Counted from the stretch's first letter, positions 9,119-18,069 are shown. The stretch is DNA of 37,839 bases from Anaerolineaceae bacterium (GCA_007693385.1 REDR01000030.1:1-37839), one strand, 5' to 3'. Notes: generated by a model not told the origin, from the sequence alone. Translations and numbers: made by a program.

Positions 9119-9931
9119 TCATTCATCGTCATCGGTCAACGGCGTGCGACACGACGGCGGGAACACAAAACGCGACACATCCGGCGGCGTTGTGATGACA
9201 TCGAAGCGGGGCACACCCGCCGCGAAGCCTTCGGCGGATAGGTTCGATAGCATATTGCCCACCACAATCGCCGCCTGCTCGTTAGCTTCGCGCAGGATGC
9301 CCGCCTCCAGCGCGGTATCGCGGAAATGCGCCAGCGCATACAGCCGCGCCCGCCGTTCGTTCTCCGGCGATGGCCGCATGAATACGCCGGTTCGACGCTC
9401 CACCACGCCGGACTCGCGCTCGTTGATGAAGCATCGCAACAGGGTAGGCGGCGGCAACCGCACGATCACCGTATTACCCTCCATGATGACATCCGACTGC
9501 CGCATAGCCGACAGGTCAATACCGGCTTCAACCTGTCCCACCGCACGATACAGCAGTTCGTCACGGTACATCCCGCCCAGCACCGCCGGAATATCCAGCC
9601 GCACCGTGATGAGTTCGCTGTAGTTGCGCTGTATCGTGGTCAACTCTGATAGTTCCACGATGCTCTCTAATACCAGCCGATCACCTTCGACTTCATACGT
9701 CGCATCGCCCGGCGAGAAAATATTGGCGAACGTGCTGAAGATGCCGCCCACCGTGTTCAATCCGGCCACCACGATCACCAGCGCCACCGCTACCGGAATC
9801 GCCATACAGCCGACCATGCCGGCCAGCGTCCAGCCGCAACCTTCAAGCGGACGGCGTTCGTCATCATCCATGTAATCCGCGCCACGCCGCCGCCCGGATC
9901 GCCGCCGCCCGAATAATCTGAGTAAGATCAT
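9119..9931 (-). CDS. DUF4230 single-pass membrane protein
   Basis: This 270-residue protein has a basic, cytoplasmic N-terminus (RRRSGRRRG) and one hydrophobic segment at about 33-58. The external domain shows the DUF4230 pattern: an ELSELTTIQRNYS strand, VGQVEAGIDLSAM, VIVRLPPPTLL, then INERESGVVER. A helical C-terminal part (about 190-240) and an acidic end follow. The molecular function of DUF4230 is unknown; members are usually membrane-anchored. It is convergent with RidA and divergent from the DCC gene at 10170. Nothing in the neighbourhood points to a pathway. The start ATG has a GGGACGAG sequence upstream as a modest ribosome-binding site. Confidence 0.82.
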   Translation of the reverse strand: MILLRLFGRRRSGRRRGADYMDDDERRPLEGCGWTLAGMVGCMAIPVAVALVIVVAGLNTVGGIFSTFANIFSPGDATYEVEGDRLVLESIVELSELTTIQRNYSELITVRLDIPAVLGGMYRDELLYRAVGQVEAGIDLSAMRQSDVIMEGNTVIVRLPPPTLLRCFINERESGVVERRTGVFMRPSPENERRARLYALAHFRDTALEAGILREANEQAAIVVGNMLSNLSAEGFAAGVPRFDVITTPPDVSRFVFPPSCRTPLTDDDE

Positions 9932-10116
9932 ATCTCGTCCCTTCGCGATTCGTCCGTATCCTATATACGCGCCGTCTCATTCTATCACGGGAACGGCTAA
10001 TTGCTTTCTATCCCGATATTAACTTTTTTATAATACGATACACACGCTAAATAGGCTATATACATAGCTACATACATAGCAAGTGCCGACATAACATAAC
10101 TGTAAATAACGCATAG

Positions 10117-10145
10117 TTGGAATACGCTAGAAAAAACTTTATAAT
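10117..10145 (+). promoter_or_regulatory. Sigma-70-type promoter for the DCC operon
   Basis: TTGGAA (10117-10122), a 17-base spacer and TATAAT (10140-10145). Transcription would start near 10152, just before the GGGAGG site, so an upstream in-frame GTG at 10146 cannot be the translation start. Confidence 0.8.
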
Positions 10146-10169
10146 GTGCAGGGAGGTGAAGAAATAGCG

Positions 10170-10607
10170 ATGTTAAACGCGATTTATGATGGGCAATGTG
10201 TCATCTGCAACACGACGAAACGACTGGTCAAAGCGCTCGATTGGTTCAATCGTGTGACTTTCGTTGACCTGCACCAGCACGCCGTCGTCGCACAACGCTT
10301 CCCGTTCATCGATCAGCAGGCGGCTATGGGCGAGATTCACGTCGTCGATGATGCCAACCGCGTATTCGCCGGTTTCGCCGGAACACGGCGGCTACTGCGA
10401 GCGTTGCCGTTGGGTTGGCCGCTCTATCTCCTGCTCCGCTTGCCGATCATCGGTGGCTGGATCGGCCCGGCAGTCTATCGTTTCATCGCCCGAAATCGCT
10501 ATGCCATCAACCGTTTACTAGGTGTTGACTTAAGTCAACAGGCAGACACAGAAACCGCTTGCAAAGCCGATATTTGTCAGCGACCTATGAGGGATGAGTT
10601 CAAATGA
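10170..10607 (+). CDS. DCC family thiol-disulfide oxidoreductase-like protein (DUF393)
   Basis: A 145-residue protein with the DUF393 signature. The N-terminal YDGQCVICNTT holds a C10-x-x-C13 pair after the first strand. FVDLHQ and a central GEIHVVDD follow, then the GFAGTRRLLRALPLGWPLYLLLRLP helix region and RFIARNRYAINRLLG. Family members have a thioredoxin-like fold and are predicted thiol-disulfide exchange proteins; substrates are not established. The ATG at 10170 is chosen because GGAGGTGA lies 10 bases upstream and the promoter excludes earlier codons. Its final ATGA overlaps the start of the next small gene, so the two form an operon. Confidence 0.87.
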   Translation: MLNAIYDGQCVICNTTKRLVKALDWFNRVTFVDLHQHAVVAQRFPFIDQQAAMGEIHVVDDANRVFAGFAGTRRLLRALPLGWPLYLLLRLPIIGGWIGPAVYRFIARNRYAINRLLGVDLSQQADTETACKADICQRPMRDEFK

Positions 10608-10834
10608 CCAAACAAACCAAACGGGCGGGCAGACCGCCACAGGGCACCAGACGCGGCAGGCCAATCACCATCTACCTCAGCGAGCCACGCGAACGTCTCT
10701 TCGCGGAGGTCTTCGAGATGATGCAAGATAACGGCATCCTGCCCAGCACCGCCGACATCAACCGTTCGCGGGCGCTGATTATCGACCACGCACTCGACGC
10801 GCTCAAAGCCAATCTGCACGAGCGCGAAACATAG
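10604..10834 (+). CDS. Small basic protein, possible ribbon-helix-helix DNA-binding protein
   Basis: This 76-residue protein is translationally coupled to the DCC gene by a four-base ATGA overlap. The first 20 residues are strongly basic with two GRP motifs (RAGRPPQGTRRGRP), resembling AT-hook cores. The rest (ITIYLSEPRERLFAEVF...SRALIIDHALDAL) looks like a short beta strand followed by two helices, as in ribbon-helix-helix regulators or antitoxins. No toxin-like partner is evident, since the neighbour is a DUF393 protein. The function is inferred from composition and predicted structure only. It could autoregulate the promoter at 10117. Confidence 0.7.
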   Translation: MTKQTKRAGRPPQGTRRGRPITIYLSEPRERLFAEVFEMMQDNGILPSTADINRSRALIIDHALDALKANLHERET

Positions 10835-10844
10835 TAATACGTGA

Positions 10845-10873
10845 TTGACGGCAGATCATGCGACAGGTATATT
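10845..10873 (+). promoter_or_regulatory. Promoter of tRNA-Arg
   Basis: TTGACG (10845-10850), a 17-base spacer and TATATT (10868-10873), ending 18 bases before the mature tRNA 5' end. Confidence 0.85.
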
Positions 10874-10891
10874 TGAGCGTATCACGATCAC

Positions 10892-10964
10892 GCCCCCGTA
10901 GCTCAGAGGACAGAGCAGAGGTTTCCTAAACCTTGTGCCGCAGGTTCGAGTCCTGCCGGGGGCA
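10892..10964 (+). tRNA. tRNA-Arg (anticodon CCU)
   Basis: The full cloverleaf can be folded by hand. The acceptor stem is GCCCCCG/CGGGGGC, the D-arm is GCTC/GAGC and the anticodon stem is GAGGT/ACCTT. The loop TTCCTAA has CCT at 10925-10927, and the T-arm is GCAGG-TTCGAGT-CCTGC. The discriminator base is A. The CCA end is not encoded (the next bases are TGG), so it must be added by tRNA nucleotidyltransferase. Confidence 0.96.
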
Positions 10965-11157
10965 TGGTTAACATGCGTCAATCATACCTCTGTGAAAATG
11001 CGCCCCGAACTGTATTACAATTGAGATAGACAGATAATCATGAATCGTCGCATTGCAGTTTTGTCCATCACGACGCATCGCATATACAAACACGCCTGCA
11101 ATCACGCACGGACGCAACCGGCCAACACCCGACACAACACACATCATCAACGATGCA

Positions 11158-11180
11158 GGGGCGGTAGCGTGCTACGCCCG
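11158..11180. repeat. REP-like palindrome copy
   Basis: GGGGCGGTAGCGTGCTACGCCC belongs to the same family as 5042-5135 and 9076-9102, with one inserted G in the left arm. It lies between tRNA-Arg and the small membrane protein gene. Confidence 0.75.
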
Positions 11181-11209
11181 ACACAATAGCAAACGGAAGA
11201 ATCAAACGT

Positions 11210-11422
11210 ATGTTTTTTTTAGCGCATGGAGCACTCGGCTATTGGGATGAAGTCATCTTCATCGGTATCGTCGTCATCTTCATCGGATTCATGGCGAGTA
11301 GCTGGATCAAAAGCCGCAACGAAGCGCTTTACACCGACGACGACACGCCACAAACGCACACCCGCGATGACGCACCCACGCCGAATCCACCAGATAGCGA
11401 AGATCGCTTCGAGTTAGAATAA
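11210..11422 (+). CDS. Small single-pass membrane protein of unknown function
   Basis: A 70-residue protein with a hydrophobic helix at about 13-31 (EVIFIGIVVIFIGFMASS). A short basic patch (WIKSRNE) follows, which would place the tail inside by the positive-inside rule, and then a polar, acidic, Pro/Thr-rich C-terminus. A GGAAGA ribosome-binding site precedes the ATG. It lies 39 bases upstream of the WD40 gene, so co-transcription is likely. No family is recognised. It could be a membrane anchor or partner for the WD40 protein, but that is only inference from position. Confidence 0.6.
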   Translation: MFFLAHGALGYWDEVIFIGIVVIFIGFMASSWIKSRNEALYTDDDTPQTHTRDDAPTPNPPDSEDRFELE

Positions 11423-11461
11423 TCCATGAAACCGTACACCGTACACCAGAAGAGGAAAACC

Positions 11462-12412
11462 ATGCGAACGAGTATCAACACACAGAATGCCGCCGGACTG
11501 CGGCAAATCGCACAGGTCAAGTGCGGCTGGATCACCTGCGTTACATGGTCGCCGGATGGCGCGACACTAGCCATCGCCAGCGCTAACGGCGTGCGTATCT
11601 ACGTCGGACAATTCGGCGGCCAACCGACACACACCATCGACGGCCACAACGGGCACGTCAAAGCGATCGCTTTTTCGCCCGATGGGGCGCGGCTCGCGTC
11701 GGTCAGCGCCGACACCTACGCCAAACTGTGGGACATATCCAGCAAAGGCGGCGTTCACGAATTGGCAAAGCTGGTCGGCCACACCGATTCCGTCGATGCG
11801 GTGGCCTTCACGCCGGACGGCCAGACGCTCATCACCGGCGGGGCAGACCAGCGCGTTAGGCTGTGGAACATCGAGCGCGGTCAATCTTACGCGACGCTAT
11901 CCGGCCACGAGCGCGAAGTCAGCGCGGTGACCGCCGCCATGCGCGGCAACCTGATCTTCTCCGGCGCGTGGGATCACACCATCCGCGTATGGGATACCGC
12001 CGCAGAAACCGGCGGCGCGGTATTCGCCCGTCATGAAAGCTGGGTGCGCGACCTGACCGTGAATCCGGCGGGCACGATGCTCGCCAGCGCCAGCAAAGAC
12101 GGCACAGTTTGCCTGTGGGATGTGTACGAGACGAACACCCCCTACGCCATCATCAACGCGCATCCCGGCGGCGCGGATTGCGTCGCGTTCAACCATGACG
12201 GCTCACTGCTGGCAACCGGCGGGCGCGACCTCAGCGTGCGGCTGTGGGATGTTCACGATCTGCTGACCGACGCCCGCGCCGGAATCCACGATGCACTCGC
12301 CGCGCTGGAAGGCCACCAGAAGCCGGTGCTGACTGTCGCCTTCAACGCGGCGGGCACGCTTCTAGCCTCCGGCTCCGGCGATAACACCGTGCGGCTGTGG
12401 GGCACAAACTGA
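11462..12412 (+). CDS. Seven-bladed WD40 repeat protein
   Basis: This 316-residue protein consists almost entirely of seven WD40 repeats, enough for one complete beta-propeller. The repeats end in IYVGQ, KLWDI, RLWNI, RVWDT, CLWDV, RLWDV and RLWGT. Most have the GH dipeptide and the SPDG or similar turn. There is no signal peptide, enzyme domain or fused kinase, so it is a cytoplasmic protein-interaction scaffold; the partner is unknown. The ATG at 11462 is preferred over the in-frame ATG at 11426 because an AGAGG site lies six bases before it. The first blade lacks the Trp-Asp and may be closed with the last. Confidence 0.9.
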   Translation: MRTSINTQNAAGLRQIAQVKCGWITCVTWSPDGATLAIASANGVRIYVGQFGGQPTHTIDGHNGHVKAIAFSPDGARLASVSADTYAKLWDISSKGGVHELAKLVGHTDSVDAVAFTPDGQTLITGGADQRVRLWNIERGQSYATLSGHEREVSAVTAAMRGNLIFSGAWDHTIRVWDTAAETGGAVFARHESWVRDLTVNPAGTMLASASKDGTVCLWDVYETNTPYAIINAHPGGADCVAFNHDGSLLATGGRDLSVRLWDVHDLLTDARAGIHDALAALEGHQKPVLTVAFNAAGTLLASGSGDNTVRLWGTN

Positions 12413-12422
12413 TCGCGGGCGG

Positions 12423-13172
12423 TTAATCCGTTTCCGCCTCCGCGTCACCGTCCAGATCGAGCGCGGTGAAGCGCATGAAGGCGCGTTCTTGCGGCGTCAT
12501 GTCGTTGGGGTATTCGGTATTGTCGTAAGATTCCAGAATCCGGTACCCCTCTTTGATGTAACTGCGGACGGTGTGCAAGCTAATGCCCATCTCGTCAGCC
12601 GCCAGATGCGCGGGCATCCCTTCGATGACGCATAGCGTGATCGCCTGCCGGATGCGCTCCGTCAGTTCCGGATAGCGGCGGCCATCCGGCAGGATATGCG
12701 GCTCGATGTGGTGACGATGAAACATCGTGCGGCAATGCTTCTCGATGTTCGGCGTGACCACGAATGCCTGTTCCGTCGCGTACACAATCGCCCACGCGAC
12801 CTGATAGCGCAAATCGCGCTTCAGGAAGTACGCCCGCGCCCCCGCCCGCGCCGCCGCCTCCACCAGCGCCTCATCCACAAACTGCGCCAGACAAACCACC
12901 TTAACGCCCTCAATCCGCGTTTGCAGACGCTTGACCAGCATCCGCAACTTATCCGCGCCGCCCGCGTGGTCAGCATCCAGCACGATCACGTCCGGCTGTT
13001 CAGCCAGCGCCACCCCCTCCAGATGCTCCCACATTTGATCCAGCGACTCCGCCATGAACGTCACCCGCGTGCGCCTATCCCACGCCAGATAGCTATTGAC
13101 CGCCTGCAACGAGTAAAAATCGCTGTCCTGCAACAACACTTTCAGGTTATACACACCTATTCCCGACATCAT
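12423..13172 (-). CDS. Response regulator-like protein with C-terminal HTH
   Basis: A 249-residue protein. Residues 8-130 resemble a receiver, with D16/D18 near the first strand, D66 (VIVLDADHAGG) at the phospho-acceptor position and K118 (YFLKRD). The usual Ser/Thr strand is replaced by VVCLAQF, so it is an atypical receiver. Residues about 165-220 form a helix-turn-helix (HLAADEMGISLHTVRSYIKEGYRIL) like the sigma-4/LuxR class, and an acidic tail ends the protein. Two ATGs in tandem begin the ORF; the second has the better spacing to GTGAGG. It is 26 bases downstream of the exported protein gene on the same strand and probably in its operon. Confidence 0.82.
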   Translation of the reverse strand: MMSGIGVYNLKVLLQDSDFYSLQAVNSYLAWDRRTRVTFMAESLDQMWEHLEGVALAEQPDVIVLDADHAGGADKLRMLVKRLQTRIEGVKVVCLAQFVDEALVEAAARAGARAYFLKRDLRYQVAWAIVYATEQAFVVTPNIEKHCRTMFHRHHIEPHILPDGRRYPELTERIRQAITLCVIEGMPAHLAADEMGISLHTVRSYIKEGYRILESYDNTEYPNDMTPQERAFMRFTALDLDGDAEAETD

Positions 13173-13198
13173 GCCCTCACTTTTCCGTCAGTCTGCGC

Positions 13199-14734
13199 TC
13201 ATATCGCGTCGTCCGTGCTATCATCACGACGGATCATCGGCTGTGTTTCAGTACCGGCGGGCGGCGTCGGTTGATCGACCCGCGCGATCTCTTGCGTATC
13301 GACGGCGGGCGGCGTTCTGGACTCGACGGGCGCGGCGCTACCGGTATCCTCCGCGATACCATCCGCCACCGCATCACGCGGCGGATCAGCACGCAGGAAG
13401 TCACTCAGGGCGCGTTCCACATCCGCCGCCAGCCGCTTACGGAAATCGCGGTAACGCTCGCCCCCGTGCTGGCCGAATACGGTGAATGTGTAACTATCAT
13501 AGATCGCCTTGCCCAGCACCGTCATCTCCGGCTCCCATGTGTCCAGATGTTGCGGCTTTCCGGTCTGGCAATCGTGCAGGCTGAATACAATGCGGACTTC
13601 GCCGTGCCGCCCCTGCAAGCGAATATCCAGCGCGATAGCCAGCATCGCGCTCCGGCGCGTCACCTTGCGCCGGAATTGCCGCGCCAACTGCCGCGCAATC
13701 GGACGCACCCGCCGCCGTATCGCCTTCTCTGACAATCTATGCAGGCGACCAGCCGCTTTATCCAGCCGCCGCACATGCCGCCGACTCGCCAATACCTGAC
13801 TGCGCGACACCCGCCCGTACATATCGTACTGCGTCATGCGGATCGCCTTCACCGACCAGCCGGATAGATACGCGCCATCCATCCCATTCAACAGCTTGCG
13901 GGCGATGATCGTGCCCGGACGACACGACGCCGGCAACAGGTTATTGTGCGCGTGTGCCTGCCATTGTTGCCGCCGCCCGTATACGCTATTCGGATCAAGC
14001 GCTGGCATGTTGGCATACGGCGGTTGCCAGTTGCCGAACTGCGGCGGCCCCCGAAATAGCGCATTGAAGATCATCAGGAACAGCACGCCCACCGCCCCCG
14101 CGATCAGCCCGATTCCGGTATAGCGCAGAATTTGTTCACGATCCCCCAGATCAACGAAGTAATCGGTGTACGGGATTTCCACGATCAGGTTATCGCCCGC
14201 AGAATCCGGCGCGGCTGTCGTGTCTGCGGTGGGGGGTGGCTCGCCACTATGCGCCGGTACTAGCACGCTGATGACGCTGGTATTGCTCGACATCGGCGGG
14301 AATAATCCGGCTTCGATCTCCGGATCAGCGACCACGATCTCGATTTGCTGTGTACTGCCGGACGGATAGCGCGTCGCGGAAAAACGCACCTCCACGCCAT
14401 GCACACTGCCCGTCGCCAACGGCGGGATAACCTCCCGTGCGACGTGGATCGTCTCATCGGTCACGCGGTCACGGATTTCCACGCTGGCCGGACTCTCCGC
14501 CGCGTCACCGCGATTGTAGACCGAAAATGCCAGTATCAGTATTCCGTCGGCGGAATCATCCGGACGATAGCCCGGCAGATAAATCAGATAATCCGGCGCG
14601 TTTTGCGCCGCTAACTGCGTGACCGGCGGCAACGCGACCAGACAGACGGCGACGGCCAGCACCAGCAGACGCGGGATCAGCTTTAATTGATGATATAACG
14701 TATGGCGTGAAGTATGGCGCAACATAGCGGACAC
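13199..14734 (-). CDS. Exported single-anchor membrane protein of unknown function
   Basis: This 511-residue protein has a signal sequence at about 19-45 (LLVLAVAVCLVALPPVTQLAAQ). An external beta-rich domain (about 48-160) resembles CARDB-like domains in pattern (FSVYNRGDAAESPASVEIRD). A spacer, then a membrane helix at about 210-232 (GIGLIAGAVGVLFLMIFNAL) and a cytoplasmic part of about 270 residues follow. The cytoplasmic part has a very basic helical stretch (LHRLSEKAIRRRVRPIARQL) and a Pro/Thr/acidic tail. No catalytic motif is seen. Co-transcription with a receiver-HTH protein suggests that the pair could sense an external or envelope state, with the inner domain as the transmitting part. 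That is inference; no family name is certain. Confidence 0.75.
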   Translation of the reverse strand: MSAMLRHTSRHTLYHQLKLIPRLLVLAVAVCLVALPPVTQLAAQNAPDYLIYLPGYRPDDSADGILILAFSVYNRGDAAESPASVEIRDRVTDETIHVAREVIPPLATGSVHGVEVRFSATRYPSGSTQQIEIVVADPEIEAGLFPPMSSNTSVISVLVPAHSGEPPPTADTTAAPDSAGDNLIVEIPYTDYFVDLGDREQILRYTGIGLIAGAVGVLFLMIFNALFRGPPQFGNWQPPYANMPALDPNSVYGRRQQWQAHAHNNLLPASCRPGTIIARKLLNGMDGAYLSGWSVKAIRMTQYDMYGRVSRSQVLASRRHVRRLDKAAGRLHRLSEKAIRRRVRPIARQLARQFRRKVTRRSAMLAIALDIRLQGRHGEVRIVFSLHDCQTGKPQHLDTWEPEMTVLGKAIYDSYTFTVFGQHGGERYRDFRKRLAADVERALSDFLRADPPRDAVADGIAEDTGSAAPVESRTPPAVDTQEIARVDQPTPPAGTETQPMIRRDDSTDDAI

Positions 14735-14969
14735 ATAACCTTAATCGAATCCATCCCGATGAACGTCGTCGCCCATCACACCCGCAGGCGGGCGAGCGTG
14801 AAACGCGGCTCTTCTGCAACAACTATAAGGCGAAAGCGCCTTCTTTCCAAGTGATTCGCCCGCGCCGTCTGTCATCCGGCGACGTACCGCCCGATTCGCG
14901 TTATACTCGTGGATGATTTAGACGATTGCCGATATGTGGTGCAACACGCCAAAACGGGGAAAACACAAC

Positions 14970-15575
14970 ATGAACGACGAACAGCGTAACCAACTGACAT
15001 CAAATTGGCGCATCCCGAAATACGCCCGCGATCAGCTATGGGTAGAGGGCGATTCAGGGGCGGGACGGGCTAGCGGCGAATTCGGCGAATTCGAGTTACC
15101 GGCGGGCGGCACTTCCCCCGTCACCATCTACTGGCGCGACGTGCATAAAGGCGCGGCGCTGGTTCGCCTGCCATGGCGGGCGGATTCGCTGGACTGGGAC
15201 GGCGGCGTGCGGATCGGCGGCTATGTGGACGCCATGCACATCACCAACATCGCCGACGGCGAATTGACCGTCGCCATCATCTATCTCGGCGGGCAACCGC
15301 TACGCAATAGCCTGCGCCCGTATGACACCGCCGCAGACCGCGAAACGCCGGAATTCATGCCGTCTTTTCACGCCGCGCTCGCCTCCGACGTGACCGAAAC
15401 CATCAGCACATGGATCGCCCCCTTTGACAGCCCGCTAACCAGCATCGCACAGGACGCCATGCAGAACAACATGCGCCTGCATTGTTTCGGGCGGTTAGCC
15501 GACGAATCAAGCGGATGGGATCGTTTCTTCGCCTTGCCCATCATCCTAGAATCTATGACCGTTTTCGGCAGTTAG
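14970..15575 (+). CDS. Hypothetical soluble protein
   Basis: A 201-residue protein with no signal peptide, membrane segment or motif I recognise. It is beta-strand-rich with many Gly/Asp/Trp turns (VTIYWRDVHKGAALVRLPW, LTVAIIYLGGQPLRN). The ATG at 14970 is preferred: a GGGGA site lies nine bases upstream, whereas the in-frame ATG at 14934 has none. The gene is divergent from the exported protein gene and convergent with the ABC transporter ATPase. The name is left open; a carbohydrate-binding-like or jelly-roll fold is possible, but I cannot show it. Confidence 0.7.
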   Translation: MNDEQRNQLTSNWRIPKYARDQLWVEGDSGAGRASGEFGEFELPAGGTSPVTIYWRDVHKGAALVRLPWRADSLDWDGGVRIGGYVDAMHITNIADGELTVAIIYLGGQPLRNSLRPYDTAADRETPEFMPSFHAALASDVTETISTWIAPFDSPLTSIAQDAMQNNMRLHCFGRLADESSGWDRFFALPIILESMTVFGS

Positions 15576-15654
15576 GGCGGGCGGCCAGAATCAAAACGGG
15601 ACGCCCGTAACGGAACGCCCCGCAAAATGTCCTCTAATGCACGAACCACCGCAC

Positions 15655-16689
15655 CTACGTGACGCGATGGCAAGCCGCGAAGTGCCCCGGCTCAATCTCG
15701 ATCAACGGCGGGCTGGGTTCATCGCTACACAGATCAAAAGCGACTGGACAGCGCGTGCGGAAGTTACAACCGCTCGGCGGATTCGCCGGACTGGGCACGT
15801 CACCGCTCAAGATGATGCGGCGGCGGTTCTCTTCGACTTCCGGATCAGGCACCGGCACCGCCGACAGTAGCGACTGTGTATACGGGTGTAGCGGGTTATC
15901 GTACACCCGATCCGTCGGGCCAATCTCCACGATCTTACCCAGATACATCACCGCCACGCGGTCACAAATGTGGCGCACCATGCTCAAGTCATGCGCGATG
16001 AACAGATACGTCAGGCCGAGTTCTTCCTGCAAATCTTCCAGCAGATTGACCACCTGCGCCTGAATCGACACGTCCAGCGCCGAGATCGGCTCGTCAGCCA
16101 CGATGAACGACGGATTCAGCGCCAGCGCCCGCGCAATGCCGACGCGCTGACGTTGCCCGCCGGAAAACTCATGCGGGTAACGGTTGATGTAATACGGATT
16201 CAACCCGACGCGCTCCAACAATTGCGCGACGTATTCCTTGCGCTGTTTCTTGTTCATGATGTTATGCACAACTAGCGGCTCATTGACGATATTGCCTACC
16301 GTCATGCGCGGGTTGAGCGAGGCGAACGGGTCTTGAAAAATAATCTGCATCCGTCGCCGCGCCGCCCGTAGTCCGGCGTTGTTCATCGTGGTCAATTCGT
16401 TGCCTTCAAACACCACCGAACCCGCCGTCGGGCGGTATAATTGCAACACAGCGCGGCCAGTCGTGCTTTTGCCGCAACCACTCTCACCAACCAGACCGAG
16501 CGTTTCACCCTTGTACACATCAAAATCAACGCCGTCAACCGCTTTAACCGCGCCCACCTGACGCTGAAAAACGATACCCGACGTGATCGGGAAGTGTTTC
16601 TTCAGGCCACGCACGCTGACCAGCATTTCGCGTCCCGCGCTATCCGTCGGGAGCGCTATCGTTTGTGGCGTCGCTGTCACGTTTCCCAT
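15655..16689 (-). CDS. Oligopeptide/dipeptide ABC transporter ATP-binding protein (OppF/DppF type)
   Basis: A 344-residue ATPase of normal length that powers peptide (or nickel/sugar) import through an Opp/Dpp-type permease at the cytoplasmic membrane. Walker A is GESGCGKST, the Q-loop is QDPFASLNP, the signature is [12 protein letters not shown], Walker B is [12 protein letters not shown] and the H-loop is FIAHDL. The C-terminal oligo_HPY extension retains the four-cysteine pattern ([15 protein letters not shown] and a late AACH), which in this family can hold an iron-sulfur cluster. It starts five bases after the OppD stop, with its AGGAGAGG site inside the end of oppD, so the two are coupled. 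No permease or binding-protein gene lies in this operon. Confidence 0.93.
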   Translation of the reverse strand: MGNVTATPQTIALPTDSAGREMLVSVRGLKKHFPITSGIVFQRQVGAVKAVDGVDFDVYKGETLGLVGESGCGKSTTGRAVLQLYRPTAGSVVFEGNELTTMNNAGLRAARRRMQIIFQDPFASLNPRMTVGNIVNEPLVVHNIMNKKQRKEYVAQLLERVGLNPYYINRYPHEFSGGQRQRVGIARALALNPSFIVADEPISALDVSIQAQVVNLLEDLQEELGLTYLFIAHDLSMVRHICDRVAVMYLGKIVEIGPTDRVYDNPLHPYTQSLLSAVPVPDPEVEENRRRIILSGDVPSPANPPSGCNFRTRCPVAFDLCSDEPSPPLIEIEPGHFAACHRVT

Positions 16690-16694
16690 TGGCT

Positions 16695-17714
16695 CTAGCC
16701 CTCTCCTTGTAACTGTTGGCTTTCGCGGTCTTTCTTCAGGTCATACCATGCGGCGGACATATGACCCGGCACGCTATCGGCAACCTGTTCCAGTTCCGGC
16801 GTTTCCTGTTTGCATTTTTCGGTATGGTAGGGGTTACGCGGCCAGAACGGGTCGCCCACCGGCTTAACGCGCATATCGGGCGGCGATCCGACGATCTGAT
16901 GCAGACGCTCGCCGCGTCCTTTTTCGTCCATGCGCGGCAGAGAGTTCAGCAGGCCGAGCGTGTAGGCGTTACGCGGGTCTTTCATCACCGCGTTAATCGG
17001 CCCGCGCTCCACGACGCGCCCCGCGTACATCACCTGAATCGTATCCGCTACACCAGCCACCACGCCCAGATCATGCGTAATCCAGATCATCGCCATGCCC
17101 AGCTCGTCGCGCAACTGGCGCACCAGCTCCAAAATCTGCGCCTGAATGGTCACGTCCAGCGCCGTTGTCGGCTCATCAGCGATCAACAGCTTGGGGTTAC
17201 ACGATAACCCGATGGCGATCATCACGCGCTGGCGCATCCCGCCGGAAAATTGATGCGGATAATCACGCAGACGGCGGCTAGCGTCGGAGATGCCGACCAT
17301 TTCCAGCAACTCAATCGCACGGCGGTTAGCCTGCGTTTGCGTCATGCCCATGTGCAACTTCAACCCTTCGGTCAACTGTGTACCGATGGTCAGCACCGGA
17401 TTCAAGGAAGTCATCGGATCCTGAAAGATCATCGCCACTTCCGCGCCGCGTACCAGCCGCATTTGCTCCCGCGATAACTTGAGCAAGTCGCGGCCTTGAA
17501 AGATCACCTCGCCACTTTCAATCTTGCCCGGTGGCTGGGGGATCAATCCCATCATCGACAGCGCATGAACACTCTTGCCACTGCCACTTTCACCAACGAC
17601 GCCCAGTGTCTCGCCTTCTTGCAATTCATAGGACACGCCATTTACAGCATAAACAGTCCCTTCTTGCGTGTAAAAGCGCGTCACAAGGTTTTTAACCTCT
17701 AAGAGTACACCCAA
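16695..17714 (-). CDS. Oligopeptide/dipeptide ABC transporter ATP-binding protein (OppD/DppD type)
   Basis: A 339-residue ATPase, the partner of the OppF-like subunit. It has Walker [10 protein letters not shown]-loop QDPMTSLNP, signature [12 protein letters not shown], Walker [13 protein letters not shown] and H-loop WITHDLG. The start is a TTG (complement of 17712-17714) with a perfect AAGGAGG eight bases upstream. Unlike its partner it has lost the cysteine-rich C-terminal motif: only one Cys remains ([10 protein letters not shown]). The gene is first in its operon, behind the promoter at 17784-17812. Permease and solute-binding genes are missing here, so this pair must serve a permease encoded elsewhere. 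Confidence 0.93.
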   Translation of the reverse strand: MGVLLEVKNLVTRFYTQEGTVYAVNGVSYELQEGETLGVVGESGSGKSVHALSMMGLIPQPPGKIESGEVIFQGRDLLKLSREQMRLVRGAEVAMIFQDPMTSLNPVLTIGTQLTEGLKLHMGMTQTQANRRAIELLEMVGISDASRRLRDYPHQFSGGMRQRVMIAIGLSCNPKLLIADEPTTALDVTIQAQILELVRQLRDELGMAMIWITHDLGVVAGVADTIQVMYAGRVVERGPINAVMKDPRNAYTLGLLNSLPRMDEKGRGERLHQIVGSPPDMRVKPVGDPFWPRNPYHTEKCKQETPELEQVADSVPGHMSAAWYDLKKDRESQQLQGEG

Positions 17715-17783
17715 GGCGATAACCTCCTTAAAACCATCTCACTAATTTTGTCAGCCGTGTCTGGAAAGCGGCTCTAGCCGACA

Positions 17784-17812
17784 ATTGTATACGCTAAGCC
17801 TGAAGTGTGCAA
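17784..17812 (-). promoter_or_regulatory. Promoter of the oppDF operon
   Basis: On the minus strand, TTGCAC (17812-17807), a 17-base spacer and TACAAT (17789-17784). Transcription would begin about 60 bases before the TTG start of oppD. Confidence 0.7.
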
Positions 17813-18030
17813 AAATCCACCGCATCTGTCAAGACGACAAGCTGACATGGAATCGCGGCGAAAAACTGTGACATATATACAAAAGCCCGCCATCAAGCGG
17901 ACATTTGCCTCATATCTCACAGCGAGAAATGACACAACCTCCCCGAACAGCACGGAGATTATAGCACGCGGCGGGGAGATTGCCTATTTTCAAAAATCAT
18001 ATCGCAACATAATGCGACGTAACACGCAAC

Positions 18031-18069
18031 GCCCCTACAATTTTCCAACGGATGTCTGTCTGTAGGGGC
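18031..18069. repeat. Inverted outer arms of the REP-like family
   Basis: GCCCCTACA (18031-18039) and TGTAGGGGC (18061-18069) are perfect inverted copies. The second continues as GCAATT, matching the GGGCGCAAT subtype at 27631. Confidence 0.7.

Noticed and set aside
9087-9623. 178-codon frame antisense to the DUF4230 gene
   Set aside because: The opposite strand encodes a recognisable DUF4230 protein. This frame is Ser/Arg-rich with no motif.
10029-10034. TATAAT as a second promoter upstream of the DCC operon
   Set aside because: No acceptable -35 hexamer lies at 16-18 bases, whereas the downstream promoter at 10117-10145 is well formed.
12696-13274. 192-codon frame antisense to the receiver-HTH gene
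   Set aside because: His/Arg-rich composition typical of antisense frames in GC-rich DNA. The opposite strand has clear receiver and HTH motifs.
15576-15654. Terminator between the hypothetical protein and oppF
   Set aside because: Several GGGCG/CGCCC pairings are possible, but none forms a clean stem with a T run on either strand.
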